Positions 1 to 8,101 of a DNA stretch of 64,000 nucleotides are shown here, piece by piece. The notes beneath the pieces were generated by a model. That model saw only the letters and a program-made list of their open reading frames with translations, was not told the DNA's origin and searched no databases. Numbering within the stretch: the first letter of the stretch is position 1; each line of letters opens with the position of its first letter. The DNA is from Vibrio panuliri (lineage in GTDB: Bacteria > Pseudomonadota > Gammaproteobacteria > Enterobacterales > Vibrionaceae). The translations under genes were made by a program, and so were the position numbers. Location: contig NZ_AP019654.1 of assembly GCF_009938205.1 (NCBI RefSeq), forward strand, positions 1,798,001 through 1,862,000, in the 5' to 3' direction.

Positions 1-52
1 ATCCCTTAGTTGGCTGTGGGTAAAAACGCTTAAGTCTATACTAACAATCGGT

Positions 53-96
53 AAAAACGATTATACCCAGACACACAGAAGTGCTGGGCATAATCG
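53..96 (-). terminator. Rho-independent terminator after the 2OG-Fe(II) oxygenase gene
   Basis: A 13-base stem with two mismatches (58-70 with 84-96) is followed, on the minus strand, by five T residues (53-57). It lies 18 bases beyond the stop of the oxygenase gene. Bases 1-52 show nothing else I can name. Confidence 0.75.
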
Positions 97-113
97 TCGG
101 TTCTGGCAGTCAA

Positions 114-716
114 TTAACGAGCAATATCCAATTGATTGTCTTTGACACCATTAATTCGAAACCACCCTGCAATACTAAAACGTTCTGCATTGGTTGGCAG
201 AACTTCATGAGGGAAGCGTTCAGACAAAAACACAAATAAGCGCCCACCTTTTGGCGGTATCGTCGCGATATGGTTGTCATCTAAATCATAAACCACCAGC
301 TCTCCAGCATCTTGAGCTGACCACTCTTCGTTCATATAAAATACGGTTGTTAAGCGGCGGTTTTCATTGCCTTGAAAGCAATCGAGATGTTTTTGGTAAA
401 AGTCGCCACGTTCATACTTAGCAAAGTGTGCTTCGTACTCAAAAAGTCCAAGATAAAAATGGCGATTGGCTTCTAAGCGAATCTGTTCCATTTTTTCGAG
501 AAACAATTCAACTGGCTGACCCATATCAGGCTTTAACCACTGAATTTTGTCACTGCGAATTGACTCTTCGCGCTGAGTCTCATCATTACGGCCAATCCTA
601 GCCTTTTTCCAGTTCTCTGGAATGCAATCCCTTAGCTGTGCCACTTCTTCGGCTGATAAGAAGTCATCCCAAATGTAGTAACCTTGGGTTGAAAGAGCAT
701 CTATTAATTGGTTCAT
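114..716 (-). CDS. 2OG-Fe(II) oxygenase (prolyl-hydroxylase-like)
   Basis: A 200-residue soluble protein of the 2-oxoglutarate/Fe(II) dioxygenase superfamily, closest in style to SM-20/prolyl 4-hydroxylase-like bacterial proteins. The metal triad is visible as His110-x-Asp112 (in YQKHLDCF) and His170 (in FPHEVL), and Arg179 in ERFS sits where the arginine that binds the 2OG carboxylate is expected. The family hydroxylates a protein or small-molecule side chain; the substrate here cannot be inferred. The ATG start is followed by a normal fold beginning, and the gene stands alone, ending in a terminator at 53-96. The next gene upstream on the same strand starts 78 bases away. Confidence 0.85.
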   Translation of the reverse strand: MNQLIDALSTQGYYIWDDFLSAEEVAQLRDCIPENWKKARIGRNDETQREESIRSDKIQWLKPDMGQPVELFLEKMEQIRLEANRHFYLGLFEYEAHFAKYERGDFYQKHLDCFQGNENRRLTTVFYMNEEWSAQDAGELVVYDLDDNHIATIPPKGGRLFVFLSERFPHEVLPTNAERFSIAGWFRINGVKDNQLDIAR

Positions 717-793
717 GTTCTCGCACTCTGGCGTAAAAAGGGGCGCACTATATAAGCCGAGAACCTAACCATCTCAAACAGAGTTTTTTACCG

Positions 794-1150
794 TTAAGAT
801 AAATTACCTGCGGTAAAGCCCGTTATATCCAACTCTATGGGCTCACCCAACCAATAGACATAACGAGTATGGTCAAGATAGTCATCACCAGTGACGGCAT
901 GAACTAAAATCGTATGACCGTTACGATTTGCTTCCAACCAAGGGATCAACGATTCAAATTGCTGATTGGTGAAATCAATCTCAAAACTCCATTTTGTGTG
1001 GGGGCCAACTCGCTTTTGGTTGAAACGTCCGACGTAAAGATCAAACTGCTGAGAAACACGCTGGTAGAAATCTGCGGCAAACTCACCACTCTGTTTATCA
1101 AAGTAAAAATGAGCGTGATAGTTTTGGTGGATATTTACTGGAAAGGTCAT
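794..1150 (-). CDS. DOPA 4,5-dioxygenase-family protein
   Basis: A 118-residue protein matching the small DOPA 4,5-dioxygenase family. It shows the family's N-terminal YHAHFYF histidine motif (about residues 11-17), GPHT in the middle (about 49-52) and a C-terminal LVHAVTGDDYLDHT segment (about 82-95). Characterised fungal and plant-type members open the catechol ring of DOPA; bacterial copies are widespread and mostly of unknown substrate, so the enzymatic role is family knowledge, not shown here. The length is typical of bacterial members. It is a single gene reading away from the LacI-type regulator at 1354. Confidence 0.8.
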   Translation of the reverse strand: MTFPVNIHQNYHAHFYFDKQSGEFAADFYQRVSQQFDLYVGRFNQKRVGPHTKWSFEIDFTNQQFESLIPWLEANRNGHTILVHAVTGDDYLDHTRYVYWLGEPIELDITGFTAGNLS

Positions 1151-1353
1151 TTTATCTCGCTATTAATGAGAAGATTAGCGGTCGAGTTTAGCAGCTTGTC
1201 GAAACGAACTCAGTTAGGCTTACATAACTTACATTTGTGTGACCTAACTCTACGAACTGCCTCTATATTCTATAAACCCAAAGATATTTTTGCTGATCTC
1301 GCGCCATTTCATGGTATGTATTCCCTGATAAGAAAGTCATTTGAGAGGAATAA

Positions 1354-2361
1354 ATGGCAACAATAAACGATGTGTGTCGAGCAGCTGGGGTATCAAAGGC
1401 AACAGTATCGCGAGTGATAAATGGAACGGGCCAGGTAAAACAAAGTACCCGTGAAAAAGTCGAAGCGGTAATGGCACAACTCAACTATCGCCCTAGCTCA
1501 CTTGCTCAAGCGCTTGCGAGTCAAAGTGCTAACAGTATTGGGCTAGTGATTTCCGACTTTACCGGTGGTTATTTCGGCAGCCTTTTAAAGCAGGCATCCG
1601 TTAGCGCAGAACAAATGGGCAAGCAACTCCTGTTTGCTGATGGGCACAATAATGCCGAAGATGAACTGAGCGCAGTCCATTCTTTGGTGGAAAAAAAGTG
1701 CGACATCATCATTTTATACAGTCGCAAACTCTCCTGTGAGCAAATTGTCGCGTTAAGTCGCTCTATCACGATTCCCATCGTGACAGTTGGGCGTCTAGTG
1801 CCACAAGAAGCGGGATTTTCCATCTCTTTTGACCAAGCTAACGCAGTCAAAAAAGCGGGGGGACATCTTATTGAACTCGGACATAAGCAACTCTCCTACA
1901 TCGGCCCCAAACCAAGTACTCCTACTGCGACACTTCGCCTGCAAGGCTTTCATCAGTTAGTCGAGCAATACGCTCATCAAGGAGTCACGGGTAAAGTTTG
2001 CTTGTCACCGTTCGGTTTTATGGAAAGTTATCAAGCAACCAAAGCCTACCTTGAAAGTGGCGATTGTTTTGGCACTGCGATTGTCGCTGCAGCCGACGAC
2101 ATTGCAATTGGCTGTATTAAGGCATTGCGCGAACAAGGCATCAAAGTTCCGCAAGATATCTCTGTCGTTAGCATCGACAACGACCCTTGCTCTCCTTTTG
2201 TCGAGCCACCGCTGACCACTATTGATATCCCAATTAAATCAATTACCGAGCGCGCAATGGAAGTCGCTAAGCAATTGATTGAAAAAGGTATAACACCAAA
2301 ACCTGAAGTGTACTCCGGTGACCTAATCATCCGAGAATCTGCTATCAAACACCTTCCGTAA
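1354..2361 (+). CDS. LacI/GalR-family repressor, AscG-like
   Basis: A 335-residue LacI-family regulator. The N-terminal helix-turn-helix (residues 4-23, INDVCRAAGVSKATVSRVIN) is followed by a hinge helix (SSLAQALASQ) and a periplasmic-binding-protein-like sugar domain. It lies 224 bases upstream of a PTS operon in the same direction. The gap contains two copies of the sequence AACCGGTTTC / GAAACCGGTTTC, which matches the operator known for Escherichia coli AscG, so this protein is the likely repressor of the operon at 2586-5463. The inducing sugar is unknown. Start chosen at the ATG preceded by GAGAGGAAT. The opposite-strand gene at 794-1150 is divergent. Confidence 0.88.
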   Translation: MATINDVCRAAGVSKATVSRVINGTGQVKQSTREKVEAVMAQLNYRPSSLAQALASQSANSIGLVISDFTGGYFGSLLKQASVSAEQMGKQLLFADGHNNAEDELSAVHSLVEKKCDIIILYSRKLSCEQIVALSRSITIPIVTVGRLVPQEAGFSISFDQANAVKKAGGHLIELGHKQLSYIGPKPSTPTATLRLQGFHQLVEQYAHQGVTGKVCLSPFGFMESYQATKAYLESGDCFGTAIVAAADDIAIGCIKALREQGIKVPQDISVVSIDNDPCSPFVEPPLTTIDIPIKSITERAMEVAKQLIEKGITPKPEVYSGDLIIRESAIKHLP

Positions 2362-2503
2362 CCCTACTCGCCATTAAGTCTTTGTGCTTAGTGGCAAACT
2401 AACATGGACTGTTTCCCCTCCTTTTTTACCCTGAACAAAATTTGATCAACCTTACACAAATTCGCGGTGTATCTGCTTTTTGTGTGAAGTAAGACGCATG
2501 AGT

Positions 2504-2529
2504 GTAACCGGTTTCTGAAACCGGTTTCT
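2504..2529. promoter_or_regulatory. Tandem AscG-type operators upstream of the PTS operon
   Basis: The stretch holds two overlapping palindromes: AACCGGTTTC at 2506-2515 and GAAACCGGTTTC at 2517-2528, with centres 12 bases apart. Together they also make a 21-base palindrome centred on T2516. The core matches the TGAAACCGGTTTCA operator known for AscG. The IIB gene starts 57 bases downstream. Confidence 0.75.
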
Positions 2530-2585
2530 TTACTAACTATATTAATAGTCAATTAATCAACACTCGCTAATCAAGGAGCAGCAAA

Positions 2586-2894
2586 ATGAAGATCTTTCTT
2601 TGTTGTGCAGCAGGAATGTCTACCAGCATGCTGGTAACCAAAATGGAGCAAGCCGCTCAAGCACAAAACATTAAATGCGAAATTTCCGCCCACTCGGTCG
2701 CGGAATTTGAAGATTGCATTACCGTGTGTGACGTTTGTTTGGTAGCACCACAAGTGAAATTTAAATTCGAGGATTTCAAACGTGAAGCCGCAGCATTAGG
2801 AAAAGCCTGTGGACTCATCGACATGATGAACTATGGAATGCTCAAAGGGGATGCGGTACTGGCTCAAGCAATCGAGCTATACAACGCACGATAA
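2586..2894 (+). CDS. PTS lactose/cellobiose-type transporter, IIB component
   Basis: A 102-residue cytoplasmic phosphocarrier of the lactose/N,N'-diacetylchitobiose/beta-glucoside PTS family. The active-site cysteine loop is at the start (Cys7 in CAAGMSTS), as in ChbB. It accepts phosphate from IIA and passes it to sugar held by the IIC membrane protein. It is the first gene of a four-gene operon, with a clear ribosome-binding site AAGGAGCAGCAAA before the ATG and the IIC start 19 bases after its stop. The pair of AscG-type operators just upstream should control it. Sugar specificity is not readable from the sequence. Confidence 0.9.
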   Translation: MKIFLCCAAGMSTSMLVTKMEQAAQAQNIKCEISAHSVAEFEDCITVCDVCLVAPQVKFKFEDFKREAAALGKACGLIDMMNYGMLKGDAVLAQAIELYNAR

Positions 2895-2913
2895 CTAAGG
2901 ACTGGGGGTAAAC

Positions 2914-4257
2914 ATGTCACTTTTTGATAAAATTATGGGCTTCGTCGAAAACGTCGTCGCGCCCGCAGCAGGCAAAGTCTCTGCTCAGAAACACGTCATT
3001 GCGGTCAAAGATGGTTTTGTCGCAACCATGCCATTCTTGATCGTTGGTTCATTGTTGCTTGTGCTGGCGTTCCCACCATCAGATTCAGGATTCTTCTTTG
3101 AAGGTTGGCACGGCTTAATCAATGCGATTGGTCAAGATAACATTATGGCTCCGTTCCAAGTCAGCATGGGTATCTTTGCCATTTATGCGTCGTTTGGTAT
3201 TGGCTTTAGCTTAGCTGAATCTTACAAGCTAAGACCAATGAACACCGGCATGCTTTCTATGTTTGCCTTCATTCTTTCTGCGGCCCCTATGGTGAGTGTT
3301 GATATCGGTGGCGTGCTACCAGGCGCATTCCTTGGCGGCGCTGGTGCATTCACTGCAATCTTATGTGGTCTGCTTGTTCCTGAAATGCAACGTTTGCTGA
3401 TTAAGTACAACATCCGCATTAAGATGCCTGAAGCAGTGCCACCAAAGATCTCAGCCTCTTTCGACCTATTGATCCCTATCGTATTCATCTCAATCATCAT
3501 CATGACGATCAATACGTTACTTGCTTCCCACGATTTGCAAATTCCATCTGCAATCATGGAGCTATTTAAACCTCTAGTTGTGGCATCCGACTCTTATATT
3601 GCTGCCCTACTCGCGGTTATGTTGATTCAATTACTCTGGTTTAGTGGTATTCACGGCGGTTCAGTCGTGGGTGGCATCATCGCTCCTATGTTGCTAGTCA
3701 ACCTAGATTTAAACCAAGCCGCACTTGAGGCAGGTCAAGCACTACCCGCTATCTTTATCAACCCACTGGTCGACTTCTTTGTCTTCGTTGGTGGTGCAGG
3801 TGGTACATTTGGTCTCGTACTTCTAATGATGCGCTCGAAAGCCACTCAGCTTAATACCATTGGTAAAATGTCGTTTGTTCCGGGCATGTTCAACATCAAC
3901 GAGCCGGTTATTTTCGGTACACCAATCGTGATGAACCCGATCTACTTTATCCCTTGGGTTGTCGCACCTTTCATCAACACCAGCATCGTCTGGATGGCAT
4001 TCAAAACCGACCTTGTTGCAAGAATCATTGCGTTGCCACCATGGACAATGCCAGCCCCTATCGGTGCGGTCATCGCGACCAATTCAATTACCGCCGCTTT
4101 CCTTGTGTTAAGTAGCTTGGCTGTCAGCATGGTCGTGTTCTACCCATTCTTGAAAGTTCATGAGAAGCAACTCCTTGCCGAAGAAGCTGCAATGGAAGCT
4201 GCAACCCAATCTCAAGCATCTGCAAACGAGGAGCAATTAAATGCCGTGCGCAACTAG
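2914..4257 (+). CDS. PTS lactose/cellobiose-type permease, IIC component
   Basis: A 447-residue membrane permease of the cellobiose/lactose IIC family, with about ten hydrophobic segments and the conserved NEPVIFGTPIVMNP sugar-site segment near residues 329-342. It carries a beta-glucoside-like or chitooligosaccharide-like sugar across the inner membrane while IIB phosphorylates it. It lacks fused IIA or IIB domains, which are separate genes on either side. The last 17 bases overlap the IIA gene, so the two are translationally linked. The C-terminal tail is acidic and alanine-rich, with no clear homology. Confidence 0.9.
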   Translation: MSLFDKIMGFVENVVAPAAGKVSAQKHVIAVKDGFVATMPFLIVGSLLLVLAFPPSDSGFFFEGWHGLINAIGQDNIMAPFQVSMGIFAIYASFGIGFSLAESYKLRPMNTGMLSMFAFILSAAPMVSVDIGGVLPGAFLGGAGAFTAILCGLLVPEMQRLLIKYNIRIKMPEAVPPKISASFDLLIPIVFISIIIMTINTLLASHDLQIPSAIMELFKPLVVASDSYIAALLAVMLIQLLWFSGIHGGSVVGGIIAPMLLVNLDLNQAALEAGQALPAIFINPLVDFFVFVGGAGGTFGLVLLMMRSKATQLNTIGKMSFVPGMFNINEPVIFGTPIVMNPIYFIPWVVAPFINTSIVWMAFKTDLVARIIALPPWTMPAPIGAVIATNSITAAFLVLSSLAVSMVVFYPFLKVHEKQLLAEEAAMEAATQSQASANEEQLNAVRN

Positions 4258-4585
4258 TCAAGAATTGGAAATCACTGAAGAGTTTCTCATGAGCTTACTC
4301 TGTTACGTTGGCGCAGCGCGCTCGGCATTTATTGCCGCAATGCGCGCCGCACGAGCGGGCGACTTTGAGCAAGCCCAAGCCAACGTCAAAGAAGGCGACC
4401 AAGCTCTGAAAGATGTTCATAAATCGCAAACGGAACTGATTGGCTACGACGAAGGCGCAGGAAAAGTCCAAATGACGCTGATCCTAACGCACATTCAAGA
4501 CCACATCATGACAACGATGCTGTGCCGTGAAGTGACAGAAGAAATCATTGCTATTCATAAAGAACTAAAGGAAATCAAATCGTGA
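4241..4585 (+). CDS. PTS lactose/cellobiose-type IIA component
   Basis: A 114-residue, mostly helical IIA protein. The phosphorylated histidine is expected at His84 in THIQDH, followed by the metal-binding Asp87, as in LacF/ChbA-type proteins. The start used is the ATG at 4241, preceded by GAGGAG, which places the first 17 bases inside the IIC gene. The stop TGA overlaps the GTG start of the next gene. It receives phosphate from HPr and hands it to IIB. The early N-terminus is poorly conserved, so a start a few codons later is possible. Confidence 0.87.
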   Translation: MPCATSQELEITEEFLMSLLCYVGAARSAFIAAMRAARAGDFEQAQANVKEGDQALKDVHKSQTELIGYDEGAGKVQMTLILTHIQDHIMTTMLCREVTEEIIAIHKELKEIKS

Positions 4586-5463
4586 AAAAGCGTATATTCG
4601 ATTACTACGCGGAAGAGTTTCGCTTAGCCAATCGCGAGCAGATTGTTGATGCAATTCGCCATTCTGAAGGGCGTACCCTGATGGTAGAAAATGTCGTATC
4701 ACTGATGCCGCCAATCGATATGGTCACTGGACCTGAAATTGCGGCAGCCTTTGGCGCAGATATGATCACGCTTAACTGTTTGGATGTTTTTGACCCTCGA
4801 ATTCGAGTGCTGTCTGATGACCCAGAAGAACACCTGACGATAGAAGAAGTGAAAAAGCTCACTGGTCGTTTAATCGGTTGTAACTTGGAGCCGATTCCCG
4901 AAGGTGTCGATCATCTCGCCATTGGCAGAACAGTGACGGAAGCGACCGTCAAACGCGCGGTTGAAATTGGTCTCGATTACGTGATGTTAACGGGTAACCC
5001 AGGCAATTGTGTTTCGCAAGAAACCATCTTAAATGCCATCACCTTGGTTCGCAGCATCGCACCTGAAATGCTCATTGTCGCAGGTAAAATGCATGCCGGC
5101 GGTGTTGGCAACGACTATAACCTTGATATCGTGCCAGCCTTTGCTGAGGCGGGTGCTGACATCATGATGTTCCCAGCAGCGTACACCACGCCAGGTGTTA
5201 GCCCTGAGCTATCACAGCAAATGATGGCAGCAGTACACAAAACGAATATGTTGGGCATGCTTGCCATTGGCACCTCACAAGAGGGCGCGACGGAAAGCTA
5301 CATCGAACAAGTCGCCATTACAGCGAAAGCGGCTGGTGCGGATATCGTGCATATTGGTGATGGTGGTTACAGCGGTATTGCGCCACCAGAAAACATTTTG
5401 CGACTAGGGTTGACCCTACGTGGACGACGTCACCAGTTCAAACGTATGGCAAACCGTCGATAG
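4582..5463 (+). CDS. TIM-barrel-like protein at the end of the PTS operon (DUF7916-like)
   Basis: A 293-residue protein that I recognise only as an uncharacterised family often placed in PTS operons, probably the one named DUF7916; I cannot assign a reaction. Repeating beta-alpha units with glycine-rich strand ends (ADMITLNCLDVF, LIGCNLEPIPEG, VMLTGNPGNC, AGKMHAGG, IVHIGDGGYSG) suggest a TIM barrel with a phosphate-binding C-terminal loop. It starts with GTG overlapping the IIA stop by four bases, so it is translated with the transporter and may act on the imported sugar phosphate. That is inference. No signal peptide or membrane segment is visible. Similar proteins are sometimes labelled as hydrolases without support. 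Confidence 0.7.
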   Translation: MKKRIFDYYAEEFRLANREQIVDAIRHSEGRTLMVENVVSLMPPIDMVTGPEIAAAFGADMITLNCLDVFDPRIRVLSDDPEEHLTIEEVKKLTGRLIGCNLEPIPEGVDHLAIGRTVTEATVKRAVEIGLDYVMLTGNPGNCVSQETILNAITLVRSIAPEMLIVAGKMHAGGVGNDYNLDIVPAFAEAGADIMMFPAAYTTPGVSPELSQQMMAAVHKTNMLGMLAIGTSQEGATESYIEQVAITAKAAGADIVHIGDGGYSGIAPPENILRLGLTLRGRRHQFKRMANRR

Positions 5464-5476
5464 TCGACAACATCGA

Positions 5477-5496
5477 GGCTGGAAACTCTTCCAGCC
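5477..5496 (+). terminator. Stem-loop just after the PTS operon
   Basis: A perfect eight-base stem GGCTGGAA / TTCCAGCC with a four-base loop lies 13 bases after the operon's last stop. The T-rich tail is weak (TTACTTATTT), so termination may be partial. A stronger terminator follows at 5607. Confidence 0.5.
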
Positions 5497-5606
5497 TTAC
5501 TTATTTCGTGCCCATGTTCTACTCGCCGACCCAATTGTTCGAAATCGGCAAACAAGTAACTTGGGCATGGAGCTGTGTCCTCCTTATAGAAGCTGTATTT
5601 AGCTTT

Positions 5607-5634
5607 GCCCCTCGCCTAGCTTGGGGCTTTTTTT
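5607..5634 (+). terminator. Rho-independent terminator
   Basis: GCCCC (5607-5611) pairs with GGGGC (5623-5627) and is followed by seven T residues. It stops transcription from the PTS operon before the convergent response-regulator gene. Confidence 0.7.
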
Positions 5635-5644
5635 ACTTCAGGAG

Positions 5645-6280
5645 TTAAATCATCCCCCGTTCCACGGCATACTTCGCCAACTCGGCAGTGCTACTTAGTT
5701 CCAGCTTATGCTTAATATTCTGCCGATGTGTTTCAACCGTGCGGTAGCTAATGTTTAATTGCGAGGCAATTTTCTTACTACTGTAGCCTTGAGCGACCAA
5801 CTTCAATACGGACTCTTCCCGTCGACTCAAAGGATTAGGCTTGTCTGACGCCAGCATCTCACCTTGCGAAAACAGCGTTTGAGTTACCGACTCACAAAAG
5901 TAAGTCGACCCCTGCTCTACTGTTTTGATCGCTTGCACCATTTTTTCTGCCGAGATCTCTTTGAGCATGTAACCCACCGCTCCTGACTGCATCACCTTCA
6001 TAATATATTCGCGATTATCATGCATCGTCAGCATCAGCACTTTCACATTTGGGCAGGCTTCTTTGATGATCCGCGTTGCATCGATGCCATTCATCAGTGG
6101 CATGCTCACATCCATGAGCACCACATCAGGTTGCAATGACTTCACCACTTCAACGGCTTCGACGCCATTACTCGCGGTGCCAATCACTTGAAAGTCTTTC
6201 TCTAGACTCAAACGGGCAATAAAACCATCAAGCACCACTTGATGATCATCGACAATAACCACTTTGATCGGTTTATCCAT
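5645..6280 (-). CDS. NarL/FixJ-type response regulator
   Basis: A 211-residue two-domain response regulator. The receiver domain (about residues 6-120) has the acidic pair Asp11/Asp12, the phospho-acceptor Asp57 in LMDVSMP, and the conserved lysine in LKEIS. A LuxR-type DNA-binding domain (about 148-211) carries SSKKIASQLNISYRTVETH. It is encoded downstream of, and overlapping by eight bases, the sensor kinase at 6273-7649, its evident partner. Target genes are unknown; both the lsr locus and the PTS operon are close, but no shared operator was found. Confidence 0.9.
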   Translation of the reverse strand: MDKPIKVVIVDDHQVVLDGFIARLSLEKDFQVIGTASNGVEAVEVVKSLQPDVVLMDVSMPLMNGIDATRIIKEACPNVKVLMLTMHDNREYIMKVMQSGAVGYMLKEISAEKMVQAIKTVEQGSTYFCESVTQTLFSQGEMLASDKPNPLSRREESVLKLVAQGYSSKKIASQLNISYRTVETHRQNIKHKLELSSTAELAKYAVERGMI

Positions 6281-7649
6281 AAACTAATTCATCCAACTCA
6301 AGTAACACGGTTATCTCCGTACCAAAACCCGGCTCGCTTTCCAGTTCAAAATCTCCGCCAATAAACTCGACACGCTCACGCATATTGCGAAGTCCAATCC
6401 CTGTATTGCGCATAGCCGCCCCTACATCAAATCCGACACCATCATCACGAATAATCAGTTGTAAGCGATTACCGAGTTGCTGCAAAATCACGTTGACCTC
6501 ATTCGCTTGTGAATGTTTTTCTATGTTGGTCAATGATTCTTGAGCCACACGATAAAGGGTGGTCGCTACCTCTGATTTTAGCTTACCTTTCTTGGTGTCG
6601 AATGCCGCTTCGATATTCAAACCTGAATGAGCGCGAAAATCCTGTAACAGCGTATTCAATGCTGCTTCAAGTCCAATATCATCTAACGCGCTCGGACGCA
6701 GTTTGTGCGAAATATGGCGCACCTCATTAATCGCCATCATTAACGATTGCTGCGAATGTGCCAAATGTTGACGCTGCGCTTCATCTTCGAGCTTGTTTCC
6801 CAGCAACTCGAGATGGCATTTACTTGAAACCAGCAGTTGATTGATACCGTCATGCAGTTCACGGGCAAGATGCTTTTTCTCATCTTCTTGAAACATAACG
6901 GTTTTATGCGCTAGCTCTTTTAAACTTCGGTCAGCAATACGGTGCTCATGTAAGTTGACTGCCAACGTCACCACCACAATGACAGCCACCGTCACCACCA
7001 CGATCACAATCATCGAAAAAAACGTTGTTTCGATGTTTTTATCTACCGCACTTTTGAGGTTAGCCACTTCCTCACCCACATCTTCAATATACAGCCCCGT
7101 TCCAACCATCCACTCCCATTTATCGAGCCAAGCGGCATAGCTCAGTTTGGTCACCGTTTCGCCTGTTGACGGTTTCTGCCATAAGTATTGATGAAATCCA
7201 CCACCTCGCTGTGCTTGTTCAAGTAAAGCAACAATGAGAAAGTCACCATTATTGTCTTGGATATCGATTAAGTTCCGCCCTTGTAACTCAGGCATAATCG
7301 GATGGACTAAATTGGTACCTTTATGATCGTAAACGAAAAAGTAACCATCAGTCCCATATCTTAGTTTCTCGATAATCGCTTTAACTTGTGCTTTCGCTAT
7401 CCCCTCTGCCAACGATGTATCATCGTAGACGTGCTTGATAGCATCTAAGGCAAGGTCGACACTGTCTTTCAGTGCCGTCTCTTTGGACTTGATAAGACTA
7501 GAGCGAAAGATCTCCACCTCTTTATCTCGAAGTGTTTGCGCTTGATAAACGGATATCCAACTCAAACTGATAGTAACCAATAATAATGGCAGTAAACTCA
7601 GCAGTATGAGCTTCGCTTTTAGAGGCATTCCCTTTCCCCTATGCAACAA
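6273..7649 (-). CDS. Cache-domain sensor histidine kinase (HisKA_3 type)
   Basis: A 458-residue inner-membrane kinase. One transmembrane helix (about 12-34) leads to a periplasmic single Cache sensor (about 40-190, with YGTDGYFFVYDHKG), then a second helix (about 211-233) and the cytoplasmic kinase. The phospho-acceptor is His266 in ARELHDG, typical of NarX/DegS-type kinases that pair with NarL-type regulators. The ATP-binding N box and the G boxes DDGVGFD and GIGLRNMRERV are present. Single Cache domains of this type often bind small organic acids; the ligand here is unknown. An internal ATG at codon 8 is an alternative start. Confidence 0.88.
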   Translation of the reverse strand: MLHRGKGMPLKAKLILLSLLPLLLVTISLSWISVYQAQTLRDKEVEIFRSSLIKSKETALKDSVDLALDAIKHVYDDTSLAEGIAKAQVKAIIEKLRYGTDGYFFVYDHKGTNLVHPIMPELQGRNLIDIQDNNGDFLIVALLEQAQRGGGFHQYLWQKPSTGETVTKLSYAAWLDKWEWMVGTGLYIEDVGEEVANLKSAVDKNIETTFFSMIVIVVVTVAVIVVVTLAVNLHEHRIADRSLKELAHKTVMFQEDEKKHLARELHDGINQLLVSSKCHLELLGNKLEDEAQRQHLAHSQQSLMMAINEVRHISHKLRPSALDDIGLEAALNTLLQDFRAHSGLNIEAAFDTKKGKLKSEVATTLYRVAQESLTNIEKHSQANEVNVILQQLGNRLQLIIRDDGVGFDVGAAMRNTGIGLRNMRERVEFIGGDFELESEPGFGTEITVLLELDELVYG

Positions 7650-7681
7650 AAAAATTTGGCGGCTTAGTAACCTAAGCCGCC
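7645..7681 (-). terminator. Terminator of the lsrR-lsrK-cupin operon
   Basis: A perfect ten-base stem (GGCGGCTTAG at 7658-7667 with its complement at 7672-7681) is followed on the minus strand by a run of T (7648-7654). It sits 72 bases after the cupin stop, at the front of the kinase gene. Confidence 0.8.
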
Positions 7682-7753
7682 TAACTGTATCATTTACATC
7701 AGTTTAACAAAAATCACAGGATCACATTACTCAATAATGCCGAGCTTCATTCC

Positions 7754-8092
7754 TCAATCAGGATAGACACTGTCCCCATCGATTGGTGGAGATTTAATAA
7801 ACACCGCCTTCCAGTTGCAAGCGCCGCGGTTGACCAAGTAATGATTTTCACCCGGCTCACAAACCAACACATCACCAGCAGCAAGCACGTTTAACTCATC
7901 ATTCACATACATATGAATTTCGCCTTCCAAGGTATAAAAAGTTTCCGATGCCAAAGCATGGTGATGCTTTTTAAACTCTTGGTCTGGCTTGAGCACAACC
8001 ACGCCCATATCGTACTCCTGAGTGCGCACTAAGTACTTCGGACCATGGTCTTCAAAACGATAGCTATGATTATTTTCATTTATTTTACGCAT
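7754..8092 (-). CDS. Small cupin protein in the lsrRK operon
   Basis: A 112-residue single-domain cupin. The metal-binding first motif is seen as KKHHHALASETFYTLEGE (about residues 41-58) and the second as AGDVLVCEPGENHYLVNRG (about 71-89). It starts nine bases after the lsrK stop and shares its terminator, so it is co-transcribed with lsrR and lsrK. It is not part of the classical enteric lsr locus as I know it. A role in handling AI-2 or a product of its degradation is inference from position; cupins of this size may also be isomerases or binding proteins. Confidence 0.8.
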   Translation of the reverse strand: MRKINENNHSYRFEDHGPKYLVRTQEYDMGVVVLKPDQEFKKHHHALASETFYTLEGEIHMYVNDELNVLAAGDVLVCEPGENHYLVNRGACNWKAVFIKSPPIDGDSVYPD

Positions 8093-8101
8093 ACCTTCCC
8101 C

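Noticed and set aside
1201..1250. CRP-like TGTGA half sites before the LacI-type gene and before the PTS operon
   Set aside because: Only one half of the site is present in each case, too weak to list.
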